Assembly: GCF_040066175.1 (NCBI RefSeq)
Contig: NZ_JBEAAM010000023.1
Span: 1-64,000, forward strand
DNA length: 64,000 nucleotides
DNA from: Solimonas sp040066175
GTDB lineage: Bacteria; Pseudomonadota; Gammaproteobacteria; Nevskiales; Nevskiaceae
Direction: 5' to 3'
A program made the translations under genes and the position numbers. Below, piece by piece: positions 26,699 to 34,210 of this stretch. How positions within the stretch are numbered: the stretch's first letter is position 1; the number at the start of each line of letters is the position of its first letter. The notes under the pieces were generated by a model that was given only the letters and a program-made list of their open reading frames with translations, had not been told where the DNA came from and made no database searches.

Positions 26699-27445
26699 AT
26701 GACACGTCACGCCTTTTCCGCCGTCCACAAGGCCTCGCTGTCCGACTCGGTGTACCGCCAGCTGGCGGACAAGATCCTGTCGGGGGAGCTGCCGGCCGGC
26801 GAAGCGCTGCCCGCGGAGCGCGAACTGTCCGAGGTGCTGGGCGTCAACCGCGGCGCCGTGCGCGAGGCGATCAAGCGCCTGCAGCAGGCGGGGCTGGTGG
26901 CCGTGCGTCAGGGCGGCAACAGCGTCGTGCTCGATTTCCAGACGGAAGGAGGACTGGAGTTGCTGCCGAATCTGCTCGTTCACAAGGACGGCCGCCTCAA
27001 CGGCACGGTCGTGCGTTCGATCATGGCGATGCGCTCGTCGCTGGCGCCGGACATCGCCGCGGCGGCGGCGCGCAAGGGCGGGCAGCGGCTCGCCGACGAG
27101 CTCGACACGCTGCTCGCGCGCATGCGCGCCGACGCCCGCGACCTGCGCGCACTGCAGCAGTACGCGCTGGACTACTGGAAGAAACTGGTCGAGCGCGGCG
27201 GCAACATCGCCTTCCGCCTCGCGTTCAACTCGATGACCAAGACCTACACCCAGGTCTGGGACGTGCTGTCGGGCGTGCTCGAAGCCGAGTTCCGCGACCT
27301 CGACAACCTGACCGCGATCGCGGTCGCGGTGCGCAGCGGCGAGCCCGAAGCCGCGCGCGCCGCCGGCCATCGCCATGTCGAGATCGGCCGCCAGGCGCTG
27401 GAGCGCGCGCTCGATGCCGTGGAAAGAAACGGAGGCCGCCTGTGA
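26699..27445 (+). CDS. GntR family transcriptional regulator (FadR/FCD subfamily)
   Basis: A 248-residue regulator. The N-terminal winged helix (LSDSVYRQLADKILSGELPAG...LPAERELSEVLGVNRGAVRE) is classical GntR. The C-terminal part is all-helical, about 150 residues, of FadR/FCD type and expected to bind a small acid or acyl-CoA. A perfect subfamily operator lies just upstream. Its stop overlaps the GTG start of the hydroxylase gene (GTGA), so it is the first gene of the oxidoreductase operon and probably its repressor. Confidence 0.88.
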   Translation: MTRHAFSAVHKASLSDSVYRQLADKILSGELPAGEALPAERELSEVLGVNRGAVREAIKRLQQAGLVAVRQGGNSVVLDFQTEGGLELLPNLLVHKDGRLNGTVVRSIMAMRSSLAPDIAAAAARKGGQRLADELDTLLARMRADARDLRALQQYALDYWKKLVERGGNIAFRLAFNSMTKTYTQVWDVLSGVLEAEFRDLDNLTAIAVAVRSGEPEAARAAGHRHVEIGRQALERALDAVERNGGRL

Positions 27446-28155
27446 AGACCGTGCATGTCGAAGATCGCCGCATGGTGTCCGCCAGCGAAACCGCGCAGCG
27501 CAATCCGATGCGTCCGCCGGACACGCTGCCGCGCACACGCGGCGATGCGCTGAAGCTGTTCTGGTCGCATCCGAGCAGCCTGCTGATCGCCGGCTTCGTG
27601 CTGCTGTTCGGCATCTGGCGCGTCGCGCTGGGCGGCCTCGGCTGGATCGACGCGGCGATCGCGTTCGGCGTCCTCGCCTACTTCCCGGTCAACGAGTGGC
27701 TGATCCACGTGTTCATGCTGCACTACAAGCCGCGCAAGCTCTTCGGCCGCACGATCGACTTCTACCTGCCGGTGACGCATCGCCGCCACCACGCCGATCC
27801 GTGGAACCTGAAGTGGGTGTTCATCCCGCGTCACGTCCACGCGCTGGTACTGCCGACCATCGGCCTGCTGCTGTGGGCGCTGTGGCCGTGGAAGCAATGG
27901 GCGCTGACCGCGGTGACGACCTACCTGCTGCTCGGTCTGCACTACGAATGGGTGCACTACCTGAGCCACATTCCGTGGTGCCCGGAGATCTCGTACTACC
28001 AGCGCCGTGTGCGCGAGCACCGCTACCACCATTTCCGCAACGAGAACTACTGGTGGGGCGTGTCGATGGGCCTGGGCGACCGCCTGTTCGGCACCGCGCC
28101 CAGGGTCGAGGACATCGCCCGCTCGGGCACGACCCGCAATCTGGGCCTGCGCTGA
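27442..28155 (+). CDS. Fatty acid hydroxylase / sterol desaturase superfamily membrane protein
   Basis: A 237-residue integral membrane di-iron enzyme with four hydrophobic stretches. The three His clusters of the superfamily are visible: NEWLIHVFMLH, THRRHH, and HYEWVHYLSH with EHRYHHFRNENYWWG near the C-terminus. Members hydroxylate or desaturate sterols, fatty acids, carotenoids or sphingolipids using O2; the substrate here is unknown. GTG start, overlapping the regulator stop, with GGAGG 8-11 bases before. The next gene, a gluconate-dehydrogenase-subunit-3-like protein, follows after 14 bases. Confidence 0.85.
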   Translation: MKTVHVEDRRMVSASETAQRNPMRPPDTLPRTRGDALKLFWSHPSSLLIAGFVLLFGIWRVALGGLGWIDAAIAFGVLAYFPVNEWLIHVFMLHYKPRKLFGRTIDFYLPVTHRRHHADPWNLKWVFIPRHVHALVLPTIGLLLWALWPWKQWALTAVTTYLLLGLHYEWVHYLSHIPWCPEISYYQRRVREHRYHHFRNENYWWGVSMGLGDRLFGTAPRVEDIARSGTTRNLGLR

Positions 28156-28169
28156 AGGACGCGCCGCCG

Positions 28170-28994
28170 ATGCGCCGCGACGAGGACGAAGGCCCCGCCC
28201 CGCCATTGTCGCGGCGCGCGTTTCTCGCGCAGGGCGCGCAGTTCGGCGGTCTGGCGGTCGCCGCCACACTCGCCGGCTGCGGCGAGTCCACGCGCATCTC
28301 GCCCTCGGCTGGCGGCGACGCCGAAGCCGCGCTGCCCGCGTTCGCCTTCACCGAAGCGCAGCGACGCGCGCTGGTCGCCACGGTCGCGCGCCTGATTCCG
28401 GCGCAGAACGAGACGGACTGGTCGGCCGCCGACGCCGGCGCCGTGGACTACATCGAGCAGCTGCTGAACAGCTTTTCCGTGGGCGGTGCGCCGCGGATCT
28501 ACGCGCATGGTCCGACGCGCGCACGCTTCGCCGAGTTCCAGCCGCTGTCGCGGATCAAGGCGCAGGGCTGGATGCAGGAAGTGCTGCGCCTGCGCGAGGT
28601 CTATGCCGGCGGGCTCGACGAACTGAACCGGCTCGCGCGCGGCCCGCTGGCGCTGGTGCCCGGCGAGTTCGCCGACCTTCCGCCCGCCGCGCAGGACGCG
28701 CTGCTCGAATCGCTGGACCTGCAGAACACGCCGTTCTTCGTCGCCGTGTTCACGCACACGATGGAAGGCGTCTACAGCCATCCGGTGTACGGCGGCAACC
28801 GCGACTATGTCGGCTGGAACACGTTCTGCTACGAAGGCGACGTGCATGGCCGGCGCTTCCCGAACGGCCACGACCCGACGACCGACGACCGGCCCTGGGA
28901 CCGCTTCGGCGGCTATTCGCCGGAGGAAATGGCGCAGCCCGGCGCCGCATGTCCCGGCGCTCCCTCACCACCCGCCCCGAAGGCACGCACATGA
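28170..28994 (+). CDS. Gluconate 2-dehydrogenase subunit 3 family protein (Tat/lipoprotein signal)
   Basis: A 274-residue exported protein. The N-terminus has a twin-arginine motif (SRRAFLAQGAQFGG) followed by a hydrophobic stretch and lipobox LAGC, so it is probably exported folded and then lipidated. The body resembles the small gamma subunit of membrane-bound gluconate 2-dehydrogenase (ALVATVARLIPAQNETDWSA...; HTMEGVYSHPVYGGN; VGWNTFCYEGD). That subunit pairs with the FAD-containing GMC subunit, encoded two genes downstream. The usual cytochrome c subunit is absent. Its stop overlaps the next ATG (ATGA). Confidence 0.8.
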   Translation: MRRDEDEGPAPPLSRRAFLAQGAQFGGLAVAATLAGCGESTRISPSAGGDAEAALPAFAFTEAQRRALVATVARLIPAQNETDWSAADAGAVDYIEQLLNSFSVGGAPRIYAHGPTRARFAEFQPLSRIKAQGWMQEVLRLREVYAGGLDELNRLARGPLALVPGEFADLPPAAQDALLESLDLQNTPFFVAVFTHTMEGVYSHPVYGGNRDYVGWNTFCYEGDVHGRRFPNGHDPTTDDRPWDRFGGYSPEEMAQPGAACPGAPSPPAPKART

Positions 28995-29896
28995 ACCGAT
29001 GGCTGGCCCGCGCCGCGCTCGCGGCGCTCACGACTCTCCTGTGCGCCTGCGCGTCGGACGACGGCGCCGATCCCGCGCCCCCCGCCGACCCGGCCGGCGA
29101 TGCGCCCTGCGTTCTGAGCGCCGAAGTCCGCTATCCCATCCCCGACAGCCCGCTGTTCACGCTCGATCCGCTGGGCCCGCTGCAGGACGTCACCTGCGCA
29201 TGGACGCACTACCAGCCCGCCGGCACGTTCTGCGTGAAACTCGACGCCGCGGAGCTGACCCCCGGCGGCACCGGCACCCTGACCGACGGCCGCGATCCGG
29301 CCTGCGCGAGTTCCGGCTTCGACGCCGACGCAACGGGCCTGTACAAGGTCGCGATCGACACACCGCCGCTGTGTCCCGGCTGCCGGCGCCTGTTCATCGA
29401 CCTGGGGCAGATTCCCGAGGGCGGTGCACGCGGCCATGCCTTCTACGCGATCGCCTCGTTCAATCCGAGCTACACGATCGACCCGTTCGCGCACAGCCCG
29501 AACACCAAGAACTTCACCAACGACGAGCTGGTGTCGCCGCCGGGCACGCCGCTGGCCATGCTGGTCAACGCCGGCGACGCCTACTTCAAGGCCTACGTGA
29601 CACACACGACCCGGTTCGCGCACACCGCGCTGCAGGGTCCGTTCTACATCGGGCCCTGGTATGTGAACCGCGACGGCCAGCGCATCAACGGCGTGTACGT
29701 CGATGTCGATGTCGCCAGCGCGCAGAACCTGGGGACGGCCGAGCTCAACGCGATGCGCTACGTCGCCGGCTACAACGACGGCACCGCCAGCTGCCCGGAC
29801 AACCTGCTCGGCGACTACGCCGGCGCGAACCTGCTCTACGCCGGATGCGCGACGCATCCCGGCACCAGCGCCGTCGCGATCGACCCGTTCCCGTAA
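28991..29896 (+). CDS. Lipoprotein of unknown function in the GMC operon
   Basis: A 301-residue protein with lipobox LLCAC (Cys about residue 19) and an Asp/Pro-rich linker. The mature part has ten or so Cys, including CPGC and paired Cys, suggesting disulphides or a metal site in the periplasm. I do not recognise a family. It is translationally coupled to the subunit-3-like gene (ATGA) and 9 bases before the GMC oxidoreductase. It could replace the missing electron-transfer or assembly partner of the dehydrogenase, but no haem motif (CXXCH) is present. Confidence 0.7.
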   Translation: MNRWLARAALAALTTLLCACASDDGADPAPPADPAGDAPCVLSAEVRYPIPDSPLFTLDPLGPLQDVTCAWTHYQPAGTFCVKLDAAELTPGGTGTLTDGRDPACASSGFDADATGLYKVAIDTPPLCPGCRRLFIDLGQIPEGGARGHAFYAIASFNPSYTIDPFAHSPNTKNFTNDELVSPPGTPLAMLVNAGDAYFKAYVTHTTRFAHTALQGPFYIGPWYVNRDGQRINGVYVDVDVASAQNLGTAELNAMRYVAGYNDGTASCPDNLLGDYAGANLLYAGCATHPGTSAVAIDPFP

Positions 29897-29905
29897 GCCG
29901 CGCGC

Positions 29906-31693
29906 ATGGAACGCTACGACGCGGTGATCGTCGGCTCCGGCGCGGGCGGTGGCATCGCCGCCTATGTCCTCGCGCGCGGCGGCATGCGCGTGGCGGTGCT
30001 CGAAAAGGGGCCGTGGCTGACCGCCGAGGACTTCTCCGACGACGAGCTCAAGACCGGCGAGCGCACCTTCTACGACCAGGACCCGCTGATCGAGCCGCGC
30101 AGCTTCCGCGACGGGCCGGAAGCGGGCGACCGCCAGTTCGTCGGCCAGGTGCTGCCGGTGTCGCGCTGCGTCGGCGGCGGCTCGGTCCACTACGGCGGTG
30201 TCTGCTTCCGCTTCCGTCCCGAGGATTTCCGCGCGCGCAGTGTGTTCGGCAACCTCTCGGGCGCCGACATCGTCGATTGGCCGCTGTCCGACGACGAACT
30301 CGACGAGAACCATCCCGATTCGATCTGGCGCATCTACGATCGGCTCGAACGCCTGCTCGGCGTCGCCGGTGGCCAGATGCGCGGCGACGCCGATCCCGGC
30401 GCGCCGGTGCCGGGCGCCGAATGGCGCCGCAGCCGCTATCCGATGCCGGGACATCCGGCCAACTACGGCGCGAAGCTGTTCGAGCAGGCCGCGCGCAGCC
30501 TCGGCCTCCACCCGTTCCCGACGCCGGTGTGCATCAACAACGGCCGCTACACGCTGGACGACCCCGAGCTGCTGGCCGGCAGCGCGCCGCTGAGCCGGCA
30601 CGGCTGCTCGTACTGCGGCATGTGCTCCAGCCACGGCTGCCCGCACGAGGCCAAGGGCGACACGCGCGTCAGCGCGCTGGAGCTGGCGCAGCGCACCGGG
30701 CGCTGCACGATCCTGCCAGACTGCAACGCGATCCACGTCGAGATCAGGGACGGACGCGCGCAGCACGTCGTCTATATCGACGGCCGCGGCCGCCTGCAGT
30801 CGGTCGCCGGCGACCGCATCGTGCTGGCCTGCGGCGTCGTCGATACGCCGCGTCTGGCGCTGCTGTCGGAAATGCCGCGCGATCTGGTCAATCACGACGT
30901 GCTCGGCCGCTACCTGACGGTGCACCACTTCCCCGGCGCGATCGGCATCTTCCAGGAGCGCATCGACTTTCATCGCGGCTTCTGGTCGATGCGCTGCCTC
31001 GACGATTTCTACTTCGGCGTGCCCGCGGTGCTCGGCGGCGGCGGCCGTCAGTACGGCTTCGGCAACGTGCAGACCATCGGCCCGTCGTCGGGCTATCCAC
31101 TGACCAATGGCGGCATCATCGCCACCGCCAAGTTCGCGCCCTGGGGCGCGAACCACAAGACCGCGATGCGCCTGATGTTCGGCCACATGCAGTGGTTCGG
31201 CATGATCGGCCAGGATCCGCCGGTGGCGACCAACCGCGTCGATCTCGACCCGTCGGTGACCGACGCCTACGGCCTGCCGGTCGCGCGCATCACCTATCGC
31301 CATCACCCCAACGATTACGCCGTCGCCGCGCAGGTGCTGCCGCACTTCGCGGCGCTGCTGACGGCGATGGGCGCCACCTCGACGCAGGTGTTCGGACCGC
31401 TGGTGTCGCCGAGCGCGATCCCGCAGTTCCTGCCGCAGGACCTGCTGCAGCGCGGACCGCTGCGTGGCGTGCCCAATCCCATCGCCGGCCTGCAGAACCA
31501 CCAGCACGGCACGATGCGCTGCGGGCACGATCCCGACACCAGCGTCGTCGATGCGCACTGCCGCTTCCACGGCATTCCCAACCTGTACATCGCCGATGGC
31601 TCGGTGCTGCCGGGCTCCGGCGGCTACAACCCGACGCTGACCATCCAGGCGATGGCCTGGCGCACCGCGCGCGCGATGCTCACCGGGCACTGA
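29906..31693 (+). CDS. GMC family FAD-dependent oxidoreductase
   Basis: A 595-residue flavoprotein. The FAD dinucleotide motif GSGAGGG is at 11-17. A CVGGGSVHYGG segment binds the flavin diphosphate region. The C-terminal GMC active site includes His532/His534 in NHQHGTMRCG and Asn in GSGGYNPTLTIQ. It has no own signal peptide; in gluconate dehydrogenase-like systems the GMC subunit is exported as a complex with the Tat-bearing subunit 3, here encoded upstream. It oxidises an alcohol of unknown identity, possibly the product of the hydroxylase two genes earlier. Last gene of the operon. Confidence 0.85.
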   Translation: MERYDAVIVGSGAGGGIAAYVLARGGMRVAVLEKGPWLTAEDFSDDELKTGERTFYDQDPLIEPRSFRDGPEAGDRQFVGQVLPVSRCVGGGSVHYGGVCFRFRPEDFRARSVFGNLSGADIVDWPLSDDELDENHPDSIWRIYDRLERLLGVAGGQMRGDADPGAPVPGAEWRRSRYPMPGHPANYGAKLFEQAARSLGLHPFPTPVCINNGRYTLDDPELLAGSAPLSRHGCSYCGMCSSHGCPHEAKGDTRVSALELAQRTGRCTILPDCNAIHVEIRDGRAQHVVYIDGRGRLQSVAGDRIVLACGVVDTPRLALLSEMPRDLVNHDVLGRYLTVHHFPGAIGIFQERIDFHRGFWSMRCLDDFYFGVPAVLGGGGRQYGFGNVQTIGPSSGYPLTNGGIIATAKFAPWGANHKTAMRLMFGHMQWFGMIGQDPPVATNRVDLDPSVTDAYGLPVARITYRHHPNDYAVAAQVLPHFAALLTAMGATSTQVFGPLVSPSAIPQFLPQDLLQRGPLRGVPNPIAGLQNHQHGTMRCGHDPDTSVVDAHCRFHGIPNLYIADGSVLPGSGGYNPTLTIQAMAWRTARAMLTGH

Positions 31694-31698
31694 TCGGG

Positions 31699-32235
31699 TC
31701 AGACGCGGAGCACGAGCTTGCCCTGCGTCCGGCCGGACTCCAGATCCCGGAGCGCCCGTGAGGCTTCGGCAAAGGGATGGACCGTCACCGGCGCCGGACG
31801 CAGATCGCCTGCAGTGATCCCGGCGAGCACCGCGTCCATCGCCGGTATCATGCAGGAACACGCTCGGAATCCCGGCAGCCTGCGCGGGATCGAGTCCGGC
31901 AGGCATCGCGAACACCTGCGCGCGTGGCAATACCAGCGCGGTCGAATAGCCGTTGAACAGCGTGACGCCGACGACGGGGCACCGACCGTCAGGTCTGTCA
32001 CGCCTGCGCCGATGGCATCGACCGTGCCGGCCACCTCGAAGCCGGGCGTGATCGGCCAGCCGACCAGGGCCCTCGCCGAAGCGTACAACCCCATGCGCAC
32101 GACACAGTCCGCGTAGTTCACGCCGATGTGGCTCACCGCCACGCGCACCTCGCCCGGCCCGGGCACGGGGTCCGGGCCGTTCTCGATCTGCAGGCGTTCG
32201 TAGCCGCCCAGCCTGTGAATGACGATCTTCCGCAT
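31699..32235 (-). pseudogene. Broken zinc-type alcohol dehydrogenase / NADPH:quinone reductase
   Basis: The N-terminal 85 or so codons (MRKIVIHRLGGYERLQIENG, then GVNYADCVVRMGLY) are a normal GroES-like domain of a VAT-1/quinone-oxidoreductase protein. Near 31970-31990 the coding frame shifts. The expected continuation VGVTLFNGYSTALVLPRAQV appears in the next frame as far as GIPSVFL, near 31860. About 150 residues of nucleotide-binding domain are then missing, and the gene resumes in the first frame with the typical tail VTVHPFAEASRALRDLE...GKLVLRV. By chance the first frame stays open for 178 codons, so it could be mistaken for an intact short protein. Confidence 0.85.
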
Positions 32236-32315
32236 GGGATGCTGGCTCCGGAGCCGCTGCGGCGGCACGAGGTTTGGCGTAGTCTCGCCGCGAATCCAGA
32301 TTGCAGGAACCTCTG

Positions 32316-33065
32316 ATGGTCGTCTTTGTCACCGGAGCGAGCGCCGGCTTCGGCACCGCCATCGCACGGCGCTTCGCCAAGGATGGCGCGCACGTCGTCA
32401 TCGCCGGCCGCCGCGGCGAGCGCCTGCGCCAGCTCGCCGCGGAGCTGGGGCCACGGACGCTGCCGGTCGAGCTGGACGTGCGCGACAGGAGAGCGATCGA
32501 CGCCGTGCTCGCGGGCCTGCCGCCCGACTTCGCCGCGATCGACGTGCTGGTCAACAACGCCGGACTCGCGCTGGGCCTGGAACCGGCGCACCAGGCGCTG
32601 CTCGACGACTGGGAGCAGATGGTCGATACCAACATCAAGGGCCTGATGACCATGACCCGCGCCGTGCTGCCGGGCATGGTCGCGCGGCGGCGGGGCCACA
32701 TCATCAACATCGGCTCGATCGCCGGCGAATGGCCCTACCCCGGCGGCAACGTCTATGGCGCGACCAAGGCCTTCGTGCGCCAGTTCTCGCTGAACCTGCG
32801 CGCCGACCTGCTCGGCACGAAGGTGCGCGTCACCGACGTCGAGCCGGGCCTGTGCGGCGGCACGGAGTTCTCGAACGTGCGCTTCCACGGTGACGATGCG
32901 CGCGCCGCCAAGGTGTATGAAAACACCACGCCGCTGACAGCGGAGGACATCGCCGACACCGTGCACTGGATCGCCACACGCCCGCCGCACGTCAACGTCA
33001 ACACGATCTCGCTGATGCCGGTGGACCAGGCGTTCGCGCCGCTGGCGATCCACCGCGACCGCTGA
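32316..33065 (+). CDS. ydfG: SDR family NADP-dependent dehydrogenase (YdfG-like)
   Basis: A 249-residue classical short-chain dehydrogenase. The cofactor motif TGASAGFGTAIARRF is near the N-terminus, NNAG is near 88, the catalytic Ser is in NIGSIAG, and Tyr/Lys are in YGATKA. Length and sequence (DVEPGLCGGTEFSNVRF, INTISLMPV-type ending) match YdfG, which oxidises 3-hydroxy acids such as L-allo-threonine and reduces malonic semialdehyde. ATG 32316 has AGGAA six bases upstream; a TTG 15 bases earlier is the less likely start. Convergent with the AraC gene, 1-base gap. Confidence 0.87.
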   Translation: MVVFVTGASAGFGTAIARRFAKDGAHVVIAGRRGERLRQLAAELGPRTLPVELDVRDRRAIDAVLAGLPPDFAAIDVLVNNAGLALGLEPAHQALLDDWEQMVDTNIKGLMTMTRAVLPGMVARRRGHIINIGSIAGEWPYPGGNVYGATKAFVRQFSLNLRADLLGTKVRVTDVEPGLCGGTEFSNVRFHGDDARAAKVYENTTPLTAEDIADTVHWIATRPPHVNVNTISLMPVDQAFAPLAIHRDR

Positions 33066-33066
33066 C

Positions 33067-34107
33067 TCAGGACGGATCCCGTCGCGCCTGGCGGCGCCGG
33101 TACTCGCCGGGCCGCACGCCGGTCCATTGCTTGAACGCGCGGTGGAAGGCACTGGGCTCGGTGAAACCGACCGCCTGCGCGATCGCCGGCACCGGCAGCC
33201 TGGAGTGGCTCAGGTGCTCGATCGCCAGGTCGCGGCGCAGCGCGTCCTTGATCCCACGGAAACTCGTGCCCTCGCGTTCGAGGCCGCGGCGCAGCACGGA
33301 CGGCGTCGTGCCGAGGACCGCCGCCAGACGCGCGAAATCCGGCCAGTCCGGCGGTGCGCGTTCGCGCAGGGCATGGCGCACGCGCGCCGACCAGCCATGC
33401 GTGTCCTTGTACTTGAGCACGATGTTGTAGGGCGCTTCGCGCAGGAACGCGCGCGCGCCGCGCTCGTTCTGCACGACCGGCGCATCGAGCACCTCGGCAT
33501 CGACGACGATGCGCGTGCGCGCCTGATCGAAATGCAGCTGCGGCGAATACATCAGCGTGTACTCGCGCCAGTGTGCCGGCCGCGGATAGGCGAATTCGGC
33601 CTGCCGGATGGCAATGCGGCGGCCGGCGAGCCAGCACATCAGGCCATGCAGCAGCATCAGCAGCGTTTCATGCGCGAACGGCACCACGGATCGCGCGGCG
33701 GAGCGCAGCGTCGGCCGCAGCTCGATCGCGGCGTCGCCACCGTCCTCGTTCAGGGCGACGGCCGTGTCGTCGAGCACGATCTCGAACAGCCGCTGGGCGC
33801 GCTGCAGCGCGCCACGCAGGTGCTTCGCGCCGAGCATGAAACGGGTCAGCACCGCGAAACTGCCGACTTTCATGCGCCGGGCATCGAGGCCGAAGAACTC
33901 GTCGTCGAGTGCCGCGGCAACCGCCAACCACAGCGCGCTGAAGCGCTCGGCCGGAACCCGCGCCTGATCGAAGTCCAGCAGCCGCGCGGAGATGCCGGTG
34001 TCCTGCAGCAGCCGGTCGGCATCGAGGCCACGCCGGTACACCTCCCTCAGCGCCTCGCGGACGAAGTGGATGGCAACGCTGTCTTTCTCGGCTTGCAGGC
34101 TGGGCAC
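33067..34107 (-). CDS. AraC family transcriptional regulator (OruR/ArgR-like)
   Basis: A 346-residue regulator. An N-terminal ligand-binding domain (about 20-210; FGLDARRMKVGSFAVLTRFMLGA) is of the Arabinose_bd type found in OruR-like proteins. The C-terminal AraC double helix-turn-helix (about 240-340) ends IAQAVGFTEPSAFHRAFKQWTGVRPGEYRR. It is divergent from icmF with 103 bases between and is the obvious candidate regulator of icmF-bktB, though the inducer cannot be read from sequence. Confidence 0.88.
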   Translation of the reverse strand: MPSLQAEKDSVAIHFVREALREVYRRGLDADRLLQDTGISARLLDFDQARVPAERFSALWLAVAAALDDEFFGLDARRMKVGSFAVLTRFMLGAKHLRGALQRAQRLFEIVLDDTAVALNEDGGDAAIELRPTLRSAARSVVPFAHETLLMLLHGLMCWLAGRRIAIRQAEFAYPRPAHWREYTLMYSPQLHFDQARTRIVVDAEVLDAPVVQNERGARAFLREAPYNIVLKYKDTHGWSARVRHALRERAPPDWPDFARLAAVLGTTPSVLRRGLEREGTSFRGIKDALRRDLAIEHLSHSRLPVPAIAQAVGFTEPSAFHRAFKQWTGVRPGEYRRRQARRDPS

Positions 34108-34210
34108 TGTCCGATTTTCACACGGGCCGCGTCAGTTTCGGACATCGCCCGCCCGGGTCGAGGCGCCTAAAATTTGAACGTTTCAGCATCCGTGTCTTCC
34201 GGATACCGCC

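Noticed and set aside
28913..32710. A 1265-codon minus-strand open frame across the GMC operon
   Set aside because: Shadow of the plus-strand lipoprotein and GMC genes. Only the piece near 31860-31990 matters, because it carries the displaced middle of the quinone-reductase pseudogene.
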